Positions 1 to 41,257 of a stretch of DNA of 64,000 bases are shown here, piece after piece. Origin of the DNA: Petrolisthes cinctipes. Taxonomy: Eukaryota; Arthropoda; Malacostraca; Decapoda; Porcellanidae. Position numbers and translations under genes: made by a program. The number at the start of each line of letters is the position of its first letter. Positions within the stretch are counted from its first letter, which is position 1. The notes under the pieces were generated by a model. It worked only from the letters and a program-made list of their open reading frames with translations. It made no database searches and was not told where the DNA came from. Where the stretch lies: assembly GCA_033782935.1 (NCBI GenBank), contig JAWQEG010000261.1:400001-464000 (forward strand), in the 5' to 3' direction.

Positions 1-3944
<3,944 letters not shown>

Positions 3945-3998
3945 CAGGATGAATTTAGGAATGCGTTTTTCATCACTATATAAAGCTTGTAGACTCTC

Positions 3999-4160
3999 GG
4001 TCAGAAATTGTGTCCTGATCCCTTGACACGATGAATCGCAACTACCGACCCATAATGTTTCAAACAAGTGTGTGTTGTAGGGAGACGCACCTTTGTTCGA
4101 ACCTTCAAAGCTAGACTGTTTGCGATTCATCTTGCCTGGGGATCGGGACAATTTCTGACC
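3999..4160. mobile_element. Foldback hairpin element (MITE-like)
   Basis: The left arm starts GGTCAGAAATTG and the right arm ends CAATTTCTGACC. The similarity continues inwards through GATCCC and GATGAATCGCAA, giving imperfect arms of roughly 40 bases around a loop. There is no coding capacity. The superfamily is unclear because no clean target-site duplication is visible. Confidence 0.55.
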
Positions 4161-4742
4161 GCGAGCGTACTTTTTCCTTTTTTTTCTTTTTCGTGTGGCC
4201 AGAATGAGGGGAATTACAGAAGGATCCATTGTAAGGGGTCTCCGACGCATGATTTGTTGACGCTTGCAGACGAAGGGGTTTGACCCAGATAGATTAAATG
4301 GTTATAACACTTTGTACTGTAGACCATCATACCTTCAGTGTTGTTAGCACTAGGTGTAAACAACAAATATTTTACAGTGTCTGGATAGTTAACAGACGGC
4401 ATGTTTGATATGAGACAGTCGTTATCGCTTTTCTATTGCCATCTGCCCATGCCGTTACCACAGCCAGTCCAACGTGGCCCCTCATTGAACATAGAGTAAG
4501 ATGAGACATTATTGTGTGTAGAGGCGCGTCCAAATCTATGCTGGATAAAGGTCCATTGTGAAATGTGTCTATTTCATTTGTCCGCAACTGTACATAACAG
4601 CTTCTTTCTGTAGTTCATAGTATTTCAACAATGCTTCCGCCAACAATAGACCATCCCACTTATTCACATAGAAGTATTGCACATTAAATTCAGCACTATC
4701 CTTTTAACACAGGCTTAGTTAATAGCTTAATTAATATGTTAT

Positions 4743-4891
4743 GTAATAACTAACAGAAGCCAAGGAATATATTTGGTGGTCTTCAATGAGGAACTGAGTG
4801 AATATCAAAGTGGTAGAGTAATGACTAACAGAACCCTAGGAAAACATTGGCTTGTTTCTTATTAAGGAGTGAGTGTATAGTGAAGTGGTAA
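4743..4891 (+). repeat. Diverged tandem duplication, 75-bp period
   Basis: Two adjacent units begin GTAATAACTAACAGAA (4743) and GTAATGACTAACAGAA (4818). They keep the same order of landmarks (GGAA, GTTTC/GTCTTC, GAGTGA, AAGTGGTA). The offset is exactly 75 bases, with many substitutions between units. Confidence 0.6.
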
Positions 4892-5556
4892 GAACAAGTA
4901 TTAATTAATTCATTGTTTATCGAGGGTTTACATTAAATGTTACACCAAGTCTTTTGTTTATTCCAATATGACGAACCAGTGACAATGACGTCACTGTTGC
5001 TTATGTCATGTGACAGGGGTTGATAAAGTTTTCACAAGGCACACATTCGTAAATAATCATAAACATATATTGATAGGTAAATATATACAGTATAGTTAAC
5101 TACACTGATACAGCTGCTGAAGAGAGTATTTTTACCACTAGGGGGTCCCTCTTTACCCTGGTACACACCTTCTGTTTAAATACTGTTATTGGAAGGCTAA
5201 TGATTCCTTCAAACAACTCCAGGAAACGAATCACCTCAATATTAATAAAAAGGATCTGTTTCGTGACATAGTATGTACTATTAAGTAGCCCTGTAATATA
5301 CCTTCAAGAAGTTCTAACCTTAACTGGTTTTTTGGTTGTACGGTTTATAATAGAACAAAGAAAATACAATGATGTCGGAAATGCAGCAGATATTGCATGG
5401 ATACAATATTTCCTCATGCGTTTGCATCGGTAAACTACAAGATTTCCTCATATGTGCCGGCACGTGTCTTTCCCAACACTGGTCATGAATTCTAGAACAT
5501 ATCGTGCTGTTCAAACATAAACTGATATGGTCATTGGTCAATATTGGCCATGAATA

Positions 5557-5559
<3 letters not shown>

Positions 5560-5615
<56 letters not shown>
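5560..5615. repeat. (GA)n microsatellite
   Basis: About 28 uninterrupted GA units. Serine-leucine open frames on the other strand are by-products of the repeat. Confidence 0.97.
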
Positions 5616-5618
<3 letters not shown>

Positions 5619-5816
5619 ATATTAGGCGCCGTAACAACGATGACATATAGCGCCAGAAAAATGTGATAAAGTGTGACAGCAATCAGGAAGGAAATACCAA
5701 ATAGGAAAGGAAGGAAATAGAAAAAGGCCAATTAAAGAACTGAAAGCTGGTGGCTGGGGCCGAATGGACGCCAAAACCCTTAAGGTACTGCCCACATCAC
5801 TCCCCTATAGTCGATT
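5616..5816 (+). repeat. Dispersed repeat, copy 1
   Basis: Begins around ATTAATATTAGGCGCC, runs through a purine-rich block and ends near CCCTTAAGGTACTGCCCACA. A second copy in the same orientation lies at 22456-22640. The (GA)n array directly abuts its start. Possibly the end of an interspersed element; the family is not recognised. Confidence 0.55.
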
Positions 5817-6184
5817 TGTCATTTCCTGAACCTAGAAATGTTGTTTCCTATGATATTTTTGTATTGGATTGTGTTCATATGGGGACCTAAAACACTTTTA
5901 GCTTGGTTGCCCAAATGGTAACTTTGGGCAACCTTTGTAATTTGCATAATCCAATATGGCCGCCAAACACTGACTTAAAAATTTAAGTTTTGACCCTTTT
6001 GTCCTAGAACGATGTATTATACCTCTTTTTTTTGGGGGGGTAGGTTTCATTTGTATAGAATCCATTTCTGATGTTGCTTATTCAATTGCAGTTAAATTTC
6101 ATGTGCTAATGGTCAGGTCAATTTTAAAATTGACCTTATTTAGTACTCAAAATTTGGTCTGAATTTGTGCTAATTTCCTCCTAA
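5817..6184. other. Non-coding flank of the following pseudogene
   Basis: A/T-rich sequence without a supported gene. It may be the untranslated part or an intron of the element whose coding fragment follows. Confidence 0.4.
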
Positions 6185-6899
6185 TTTTAGTGCTTCTTCT
6201 GTCTTTCTCCTGTTGGTGTATTGGGTATATCGGGCAAACCTACAGTGCAAAATACAGATGGAGCATTGGGATGGAGCGATTCTGGATATCAATGCAACAT
6301 GTGATGACCTTGGGCCAAAATGTCTGCAACTCCTTGGAATGCACGCCCTCAGTGGGTGCGACACAACCTCATATCCGTATGAAAAGGCAAGATCGGTGCA
6401 CTAAATATTTTGCTTGCAGGAAACTTCCCAGGCTTAGCTGATGTGCCGGGTGAGGTGGGTGCTATAGAGGCTGATTTGCTGGAGGCAGCGAAACCCTTCT
6501 TCCTTGCTCTGTATGATCAGCCGCCAAGAACTTCCATGGAATCTGCCAGGTTCATGTTGTTTACCAAGAAAAAAAAAGAAAATCCTCAAAGTGATGGCCC
6601 TTCCTCCAACAACGGCCAACCTGTTGCAGCTCGTGTTGAGGGCTCATTTACAAGTGATGCTGTGGAAGGCGGCCGACTGCCAAGCTCCACCTGACGAGTC
6701 AGCTGATGTCACAAAGTATGGATGGGAGATCAAGGACAGCATACCTGTTCCTGTCATTGCTAAGGGTGATCCAGCATCGCTAGGGCTAATTGATGTGATC
6801 CGGTGTCAGTGTAGGACACAGGGTAAGAAATGCTTCACTGGAGTATGTGGCTGCCACAAATGCAGACATGTCCGCAGACTGGACAATCTCATTGGGTAA
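6185..6899 (+). pseudogene. Frameshifted GCDTTS / CXC-like Cys-rich element protein fragment
   Basis: Three overlapping reading frames together give one continuous protein-like sequence. First comes a block ending LGMHALSGCDTTSYP (about 6246-6380). Next is a block with ILLAGNFPGLADVPGEV and an FFLALYDQPP region (6407-6560). Last comes LPPTTANLLQLVLRAH followed by a Cys-rich tail with the spacing CxC, CxxxxC, CxCxxC, ending TAA at 6899. The order 'GCDTTS, then LPPT/RAH, then CXC-like cysteines' recurs in invertebrate repeat-borne proteins of unassigned function. At least two frameshifts are visible, one at the A-run near 6570-6585, so this copy is dead. I infer a transposable-element protein rather than a host gene. 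An alternative is a retrocopy of a host Tesmin/TSO1-like CXC protein. Confidence 0.5.
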
Positions 6900-6964
6900 T
6901 TCGATATTTTGATAAACAAAAGAATAAAACACCGTGAAAACTGCGTTGTACATGCATTAATATA

Positions 6965-7719
6965 GGCGTGTTCACGCCAGGGCAAGATCAAGATATCTTG
7001 CCCAATATCCAATAAAAGATATTGAACTTGACTTTATTAGCAGTTCACGCGAGCACCGAATTCAATATGATATTAAACGCCGAGCAGCAGATAAGAAGAG
7101 CAGTAGAACCACGGAGGCTTCCCAGACGAATGTGTTATCCATATTTTAATGGTTATTTTAGCATGTATTTACAGATAAACCCTGTTTTGGATGACAGAGT
7201 GTGTAATTACGATTGTCAATAAGAGATGCATCAAGTTTCCAAGTCAGGAATGACCCCTAATGACAACATTTCTGTTTATCAAACATCCCAGAGTTGTGCT
7301 CGTCGGAGCCGCAAATCCTGTACCGTGTCACACTGTGCGGCACGCCGTACAGTGGTATTAACCACAATTTGTATTAATAATATATATAAGAGTAAGGAAA
7401 AAAAAAATTTCTTGGCTTGTCTTCTTCGTTTTTGCGGCGGTGCGGCGTCGCACCTCGCCATCGCCTTTCTGCGGCAGAGCCGCATAGTGTGACAACGGCC
7501 GGCCTTAGGCCTGTATTGGCATTTCATCTGATGATAAAATGCCGAATAACATCCGTAATGATCCTGTCCGGCAGCCATGACGATAGAGACGCTCCATGAG
7601 ACTCCAATGTTTACATAGATGGCGCTGCGGTTGAAGGCACTAGCACTCACCCAATATTCAATATCTTTCAAAATCAATATCAATAGCATATTGAAGTGGA
7701 AATGTCGCGTGAACACGCC
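6965..7719. mobile_element. Non-autonomous TIR element (755 bp) with a nested inverted repeat
   Basis: The termini are inverted copies of GGCGTGTTCACGC. Subterminal AT-rich blocks rich in CAATATC also pair. A second inverted repeat lies inside: GTGTCACACTGTGCGGC near 7327 pairs with GCCGCATAGTGTGAC near 7478-7492, which suggests an element within an element. No transposase is present. Flanks show no clear target duplication, so the superfamily is unassigned. Confidence 0.6.
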
Positions 7720-8223
7720 TCTGGATTCATAGCAAGATTATTAAGATGAAGAGTAAACCTAGTACCTCGGGTAGGACTGAATTGTTCAGCCAAAGCACCA
7801 TGTAAGGGATGCCCATTATTCTTACAAAAAAATAAATAAAAAAAATAAAAAAATAAGAGCAATAACTTGGCGCCGGTGATACAAGTCAAGAGATAGATTG
7901 GTGGAAATGAACTTAAACAAATTTAAATTTCTATCAAGTATTTTTAGATGGCAGTTTGCAGAAGACTTCAAAACAGGTGCACAATAATCAAAATGAGGCA
8001 GAATGAAAATGTAAAAAGAATTTAATACAATGAAGTCATGAGAAAAAATATGGTAGCACTTACAAACTAAACCTGTCTTTTGTGCAATAAAGGCAGACAG
8101 GGAACGAATGAGATATTCAAAGTCAGTTTTGAATCAAGAATTACTCAAAACAAACACAAAGTAACGACTTCCTCAATATATTAACCAGAAAAATGCAGTC
8201 TGGGATGAAGTGGATCCAATGTA
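7720..8223. other. Non-coding, A/T-rich
   Basis: Contains a homopurine A-rich run at 7830-7857. No gene or clear element is seen. Confidence 0.5.
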
Positions 8224-8413
8224 CAGCCATGGCTGATAGTGCTGGACCAGGGTCCAAGGAACGTTGGAGAGCAACTGAACAGAGTTCGAACAAGTGAATA
8301 TTCCAAACCATTCTCAACGTTGAGAAAGGTTTAGATGACTCACTTTTTCGAACTCTGTTCAGTTGCTCTCCAATACTCCTTGGACCCTGATCCAGCACTA
8401 TCAGCCATGGCTG
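8224..8413. mobile_element. Palindromic MITE, Tc1/mariner type (190 bp)
   Basis: Inverted arms of about 75 bases start CAGCCATGGCTGATAG and are flanked by TA on both sides (8222-8223 and 8414-8415). The arms differ at only a few positions. It has no coding capacity. TA target sites and CAG termini fit a deletion derivative of a Tc1/mariner element. Confidence 0.75.
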
Positions 8414-10070
8414 TACAGTCAACAAAAAAAGTTTTGCTACCACCCCTACGTTAATTTTAACATCGGTAAGCGCAGCAGGGTTGGTACTCTGCCGACTGGG
8501 CAGCTGGTGCCTCAATATTCGAGACATGCCGGATGGGTATCGTGTTTGCCCCGGCAGTGACAACTTAGCACAACGCATTCTGTTTCTTTTTCATATAAAA
8601 AGTTTTGCTGATTTTAAATTAAATTTTGTGGTCAAGTACTCTTACTATTTAACTATTCATTATTAAACATAAGGAAATGCGTTTGAGTATTTTAGGACAA
8701 GAATAACGGTGAAATACCCAGAAAAAATAGCACTGGGTGAAAGAATGTCATCCCTGCTTGCCTGCCCATGAGACACTGAGGGAGGTGCATGGAGGGTGGT
8801 CCTGGGTGGCCATCGCGTCGAGTACCAACATTATATCACACTGTTAAAAGGATGGTAATTAAACTCATTTTGCCGACTGTACATAGGTTATGTAATTAGC
8901 TAGGACATAGAATTAAGTATCATCAATAATATTAGTAGTATTAAGTTACAAAGAAACAAAAATAATTAGTCTATAAGTTTAGTTTTTAAGTAAACTTATA
9001 ATATTAATAAAAATAATTATAATAATAATAATAATAAATGCAGAAAATAATATGAAAAAAATATATAAATATATATACATATATAAAAAAAAAAAAATAA
9101 TAATAATAATAATAAAAATAAATAATAAAAAAATAAAAATAATTAAATCAACAAAATAAAATAAAAATAATGGCCTTAATAGGGTGGATAGGCCGAAAAA
9201 TAAATCGGGGTTGTCTGGGGATCAGCGACCATGTTAATTTAATAAGTAGAAACTTAGGCTGTATGTTAGGGTGACATATAAAGCCCTTATTACTGTACCT
9301 GGCGACCTCTTGTTTATTATGTATAATATTGTTAAGTGACTGTGTACCAATGATTGTTATTTTATACTGGTTTAGGTGAATTAAATGTGTATTTAATGTT
9401 ACCAGTGTGTCACATATAGGGACCTGGCCCCAAGTTGTTCTGTCTTTGTTATCCGTTGACTGGCCATTACTAAAAGATGGGACAACAATCAATAACAACA
9501 CTGCCTACACCAACAATACTACTTACAGTCCTACACCAACACCACTATATCTACAACAACATCACTGCCACCCAACACTACTTACTAATGCCACTACAAT
9601 CATCGATCACTCCCATCCCCTCCTCACCACCACCACCATTGACATTTCACAATATTTTCACTTCACCCGTCCTCATTCTTTTCGTACCCATTCTCTTCCT
9701 TCCAGCAGTCACCGATCGTTCACTTGGCTCCTCTTCACACACTCACTCACTCCCTGTGATTTCTCAGTACCACTCTCAGTACTCTGCCATAGTACTTTTG
9801 CTACAGTTTTATATCAGAATGGAAATGTAGACTGAATATACTCCAGACTTCAAGAGCACATTTAGGATTATATGTCTTTACGACAACAATCCCACTAGTT
9901 CATAAAAATTGCATTTTTAAAAGTCAGAGACTTAACAGATTGCGACGAGCTACTAATGAATTTACAAAATCTCCTCTTATTAATTTGGTCATGGTAACCA
10001 TACGCTTAATGTCTGAGAAGCCTATACAGAAGTGAAGAGAAAGGGGTAAAAGAAAACATTAATTACAACA
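8414..10070. other. Intergenic, A/T-rich, no supported gene
   Basis: Includes the AAT/A-rich low-complexity tract at 9010-9176 and, at 9480-9800, a C/A/T-skewed stretch that yields Thr/His/Pro-rich open frames in two phases. I regard these as composition artefacts. A short TTTTGCCGACTGTA at about 8867-8880 resembles an isolated CAGTCGGC mariner-type terminus. Confidence 0.5.
9010..9176. repeat. AAT/A-rich low-complexity tract
   Basis: Degenerate (AAT)n and poly-A interspersed with ATATAT. It could be the decayed 3' tail of a retroelement lying to its right in reverse orientation, but no element sequence is recognisable. Confidence 0.7.
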
Positions 10071-10097
10071 TATAATTACGGCACACTAAGCTCAGTG
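10071..10097 (+). promoter_or_regulatory. Possible core promoter of the lectin gene
   Basis: A TATAATTA box at 10071 precedes an arthropod-like initiator TCAGTG at 10092, 41 bases before the lectin ATG. The 23-base spacing is a few bases shorter than the usual TATA-to-start distance, so this is only a candidate. An untranslated upstream exon is equally possible. Confidence 0.2.
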
Positions 10098-10132
10098 TTA
10101 CACGAAGAGAGGCGACCTGTGTGAGATACAGT

Positions 10133-36546
<26,414 letters not shown>

Positions 36547-36547
36547 T

Positions 36548-36686
<139 letters not shown>

Positions 36687-36839
36687 TTCTCTTTGAGTTC
36701 GTAACCTGGGCCAGTCTTTGCCAGATTTTTCCCTGAGAGCATTTCTATTTGATCTCTCTATCTCTTTTTATTTTCTTAGATTTCAGTCCGTGTATTTCTT
36801 CTCGAGTCTGTTATCTCTCATTCTTGCTACATGCCCTGA

Positions 36840-37520
36840 ACATCTCAATGTCTATCTATCTATCTATCTATGTATTGGCAGACGCCTTAATCCCCGAAGG
36901 AGTAGCCACAAATGAATCGCCTCCATGAATCCCTGTTCCCCGTTAACTGGCGCCCCTCCTCCCTCACATACCTCTCAACTGCATCCCTCCACCTCACTCT
37001 GGGTCTGCCCCTCCTCCTCCGTCCCTCCACTTCACTCTCGTACACTCTCTTAACCAACCTCTCGCTTCCCATACGCTCCACATGGCCGAACCACCTCAAG
37101 GTGTTCATTCTCACACTCTCCAACACGTCCACACCCACACCACACTGCTCCCGTACCTCTTCATTCGTCAATCTGTCTCTCCATGTCACTCCACACGTAT
37201 TTCTAAGGTAGCTCATTTCCATCATCGTTAACGTTTCACTCCCGTATGTCAGTGTCGGGATTACCACACTATCATGTAGCGTTTTCTTCACTTCCATACT
37301 CATCGCCCTATTCCTTGTCACTGCTTTCAGTGTTCCTACAACCCTCTTCCCCTGTTGTACCCTCTCTCGCATTTCATCCTCTAACCTCCCATCTTTACTC
37401 ATCACACTGCCCAAATACTTAAATAAGCTGACATTCTCCATAACCTGTGCATTTAACCTTACTTCACAACCTGTGACTGTACCCCTTTCAATGTCTGTTC
37501 CTTAATGTCTTCAATTATGT
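36840..37520 (-). pseudogene. RTE-like LINE 3' fragment
   Basis: The minus-strand frame 36887-37441 encodes the C-terminal reverse transcriptase region: FKYLGSVMSKDG, the thumb-like LTYGSETLTM (normally ...TWT), MSYLRNTCGVTWRDRLTNEE, then LRWFGHVERM and RRRRGRPRVRWRD. These are hallmark motifs of RTE-type LINE 3' ends. The element ends in (GATA)n-type sequence (TCTA repeats at 36850-36871 on the + strand), as RTE tails do. The frame is open for 184 codons, but the N-terminal endonuclease and polymerase core are missing: 5'-truncated copy. Confidence 0.8.
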
Positions 37521-39407
37521 TATTAACTTTAATTTGCTCCCTCACTCCTGTTGATCTGGCTATCTCTCAAAAATATTCCTAACATTGACCTTTGTATTGT
37601 TTTTTGAAAATGGATTAGTCTGTTTTCAGTTGATTAGCAATCTGCTCCCAGCGGAGGGGATGGGGGGGGGGGGCTTAAGGAGTACAGCTCCCCTTAATTA
37701 AGGCATTCTATATCATAGCTGAAAATGCTAAGGTACAGTTGCTCATCTGGCAGCTGTTAAGTAGTAAACATTGATATTATATCAATGGATCACTCAGAAT
37801 CTACAACCTTTGTATGGATGGATGAGATTGGCTGAAGCGGTAAGTGCAGAGACAAAATATTTTGTCATTTCTCTACTACTGAATATTAACTTCATGGCAC
37901 GAAGTAATGTATTCAAATGATGTTTACATTAAGTAGCCTACAAAATAAACTTGAAATAATTACTGTTATAGTAAGGATTATAATTAGTAATGAGTGCCAG
38001 ATAATTATTTATATTTCGTTAACATACAGAAGTATTAAAGGGGATAGTTTCAAATGATTAATTCGACTTTCGAAGAAGAGGAATATAACCTGTCCTAGGC
38101 AAAAAGTTCAATTGGTATCGGTATCTATCAAATGTGCAAAGTTACCGATTCCTAACGAAATAAACATATATAAAACAGTGACTAATTCAACACTCTCTGG
38201 AATTTTATAATGTATTGTATAAATTATATAAAATTGGATATCACACAGGAGGATTCTAGTGGTAGTATTATGGTTTCAGCCAATCACATCCATCATTACA
38301 AAAGTTGTAGGTTCTCAGCAGTAATCCATTATTTGAATACTAGTGTTTACAATTACCGGAGCAGCTGCCACATACAGTCATACACCAAGATATTCGGCTT
38401 TAATATTTTCTTAGCAACTGTACCATGAAATTTATTCCTTAAGGATGTAATACACTTTTGGTACAATAGAGCAAATTGATTCCTCCAAAGGAAACAGGAC
38501 CAGATGAACAAAAATAATGGTGTCATGTTGCTTGGAATAGTTTAGAGGAAACACTTGCTATAGATGTACCAACACAGACAACACTGTATTACCCATTTAA
38601 TGCTATATGATCTTGTGTCCCCTTTCTCCAGTCATTGCGTTTGGATAATTTTCATTATAATAGGGTGATGGAAATTTGAGGAAGCAAAGCTTTACTTAAG
38701 GCATTCAAAATCAAAGCTAAGGTTCACTAAAGTTATGTCCACTTCCACCAGTATAATCGCTGGGTTTGTGGTGTAATATACAGTATATAGTCTCTTCATT
38801 GTCCATACAGGGCTTTGGAACATAATCCACTATAAAGTTCCCATAGGAGCCATGCTTTTTTTGTGAAGAATAAAGAAAACCTCCACAAACCAACCTTGTG
38901 ATTACAGCGACATCTGGTGATAACGGATATGACTTTAGTCCTAGAGTGTAGCCTACACACCAATTAATAATATTTTAATCTGTTAATTCTGTGTACTGTA
39001 CACCCCGAATACAATGTTATGATACCCTAAAGTCGACAGTACGTCAGAGTAGGGTCTGTATTCATAAAAGTAATGTTCACTCCAACGCTAAAAGTTTATT
39101 TAGTAAGAGGTCATTCATGTCAAGGAGTAGGACTCGGCACTTTAAAATGAGCCTGAATTCTTTGGTGAGGTCAGTAATGCAAACATGCCAACAAGTTGCG
39201 AATTTTAAACACTGGATTTGACTTTGCCATGGGTGTGTTGAAACTTTGGATTGTGAGTGTACCGTACAATACCTTAGACTAATATAATACGTTATAGTGT
39301 CTTCTGCACTCTATCATATGATTGAATGTTATGGTTGCATTAATATTCAAACTTTGGATTGTAAGTGTACTGTATTATAGGCATTGTATAATATGTTATA
39401 GAGTGTA
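37521..39407. other. Intergenic, no supported gene
   Basis: Contains a G-rich run at 37661-37673 and an 85-bp segment at 38465-38555 that recurs at 39885-39975 (GAAACAGGACCAGATGAA, AATGGTGTC, TGGAA). Imperfect ~110-bp repeats with CTTTGGATTGTRAGTGTAC lie at 39242 and 39352. No coding region is recognised. Confidence 0.5.
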
Positions 39408-39683
39408 CAGCAACCAAAGTTTCGCCGGCCCCTTGGCTGGCAGGAAGGCGAAGTCGGTGTTAAAGATAGGCTGAACGATCGGACAAACTGGTGTATCGAG
39501 TTGGTAACGAGACAGGCTGAGGTTCACTTTCCATAGTTTCTGGTTTGTTGGTTGTGGAAAGTGAACCTCATCCTGTTTCGTTACAAACTCGATACACCAG
39601 TTTGTCCGATCATTCAACCTATCTCTTATGTTGACTTCGCCTTTCTGCCAGGTAAGGAAATGGCGAAACTTTGGTTGCGACTG
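39408..39683. mobile_element. Long hairpin MITE (276 bp)
   Basis: Arms of about 130 bases with high identity start CAGCAACCAAAGTTTCGCC on the left and CAGTCGCAACCAAAGTTTCG on the inverted right. TA flanks it at 39406-39407 and 39684-39685. Almost the whole element folds back. It sits inside a small array of diverged repeats. Confidence 0.85.
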
Positions 39684-40565
39684 TACTGTATTCTATCGTA
39701 TGATTGAAAGTTATATTTGCTGTATGTAGTTGTCAAACCTGTAATGAAGCACCGTCTTAGTGTTCCTGTTTGTATCTTTGTTTCTATCCTAAAGACAAAA
39801 CATATTGCCTGAGAACTGAAGGCTTCTGGTGCCACAAATTTACTCCTTCATTCTAGGTGCTATTTTCTGACATACTTTGGAAGAATTGTCTCTTGATTCC
39901 TCAAAATTATGCCAAGAAACAGGACCAGATGAATAAAATTAATGGTGTCCTGTTGCCTGGAACAGCTGGAGGAATCATGACCTACTTTAAATTTAACATC
40001 ACTGTACAGTCGGCCAAATTCGTGTCGTCAAATCTGCCAAGTTATGACCCTCATTATCACACATTATCACAAGTGTGTGACCCTCATCATCACGTGTTAA
40101 TAACGGTGTTGGGCCGAATGAGAGTAGGCACGGAATTATTTTATTCCATGGCAATGGTTATTCAAATTAGGAAGTTACATAGTCATACTTAGATTGAGCT
40201 CATTAAAAGCCACACTATAAACATCTGCATAAAGGTGGACACACACACAGGGGAGGGGGGAAGTAAACGAGAGAGAGAGGAGGAAAAGGGTGGGATGGGC
40301 GCTAGACGACGTTCGAAAGTGTACATTAGTCATGCCGACTCATTTGACTATGACTTTAAACGCTAAGAGTAAACGCCATAATTAACAACATTTGCCAGTG
40401 CACTACATCGCTAAAAATTGGGTTGAGGTGTGTTATACACTGTGCCAAAGAACCAATCCGATATAGCAATTACTTTGGAAGATAATTGCAAATAGCGATG
40501 ATTCACGGGCTCTGAAACCCATATCAGTATTTTGAAAATGTATTTATAAGAGACACACATGCATT
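39684..40565. other. Intergenic
   Basis: Includes the second copy of the 85-bp segment (39885-39975) and an isolated TACAGTCGGCCAAA mariner-type terminus at 40005. No gene. Confidence 0.5.
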
Positions 40566-40793
40566 TGTACATCCATGTACAGTACTTGAGCAGGGGCTGC
40601 AGGCATGGCCCCCGCTCAAGTTACCTCGTGTGTGCTCGCTCCAGTACCACGTGCTTTCACTATCCAGCTACGGTCCTTGGTCCTGTGTCTTATATACATA
40701 TATATTCTACTGTGTGCAACAATAAACTACTGTATATCGTCCCTGTGAGTTTGGAACATCCCGTAGCAACTAGTAACAGCTCTTCTTGTTACA
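40566..40793 (+). mobile_element. Possible LTR fragment with primer-binding-like site
   Basis: Starts TGTACA, ends TTGTTACA, and contains a TATATA box near 40691 and AATAAA near 40722. It is followed after eight bases by TGGTGTCTGAAACC (40802), which resembles a tRNA primer-binding site. No gag or pol follows, so if real it is the left edge of a deleted LTR element. Confidence 0.35.
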
Positions 40794-40857
40794 GGATCTC
40801 TGGTGTCTGAAACCAAATTGTTTGGAGGAGAGTAAGTTTTAATCTTTAAGGTAGTCA

Positions 40858-41240
40858 TGGAGCCTAGTGTTGATAATATGTTCTCAGGTTTTTCTTGTGA
40901 TTTCTAATAAGCTGATTGGAGGGGCAATTTAGCGGGTTATGGGGGGATGAATGAGATGTTTGCAGCTTTGAAAGAGGAGGGGATGTATCCCGAAGCTAGA
41001 CAGGCATTAAATAGATTAGTGAATGCATCTATGAAGTTGTTAGAAGGGAAACTAATCATATGGAAATTAATGCCCGATCTGCCAGGTGCTTGTTTAGGGG
41101 TGGATTGAAATTGACATTTAACCTCTTCAGGAGTGATGGAGGTGATGAATTCGTGGTCTGGTGAGTGGTTGTCGAGGTAAACAAGAGGTTCAGGTGAGAT
41201 ATATTCTCTGTTTCTTCTATTAAAGTCTTCAACTAAACGG
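40858..41240 (-). pseudogene. Older LINE (LINE-e), reverse transcriptase N-terminal part
   Basis: The minus strand reads VEDFNRRNREYISPEPL, then HEFITSITPEEVKCQF, QAPGRSGINFHM and a frameshifted PISLLEIT motif. This is the linker and first motifs of a LINE reverse transcriptase. It continues the sequence found at 44382-45410 and is separated from it by a 3.1-kb insertion. Confidence 0.65.
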
Positions 41241-41257
41241 GTGTGTGCTAGGCCTCC

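Larger units (their letters stand above)
3945..5559. other. Non-coding stretch after the TAG array
   Basis: No convincing coding region. The short open frames here show no domain and no compositional signal. The only structures I see are a foldback hairpin at 3999-4160 and a 75-bp tandem duplication at 4743-4891. Confidence 0.6.

Noticed and set aside
4068..4587. Small open frames on both strands
   Set aside because: Short, overlapping, no domain, partly inside a foldback hairpin.
7279..7716. 145-codon reverse frame
   Set aside because: Lies within a non-autonomous TIR element and follows its inverted repeats; no recognisable domain.
9148..9835. Overlapping 117-142-codon frames on both strands
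   Set aside because: Composition-driven (Thr/Pro/His or Ile/Asn), two plus-strand phases equally open, no domain or splice context.
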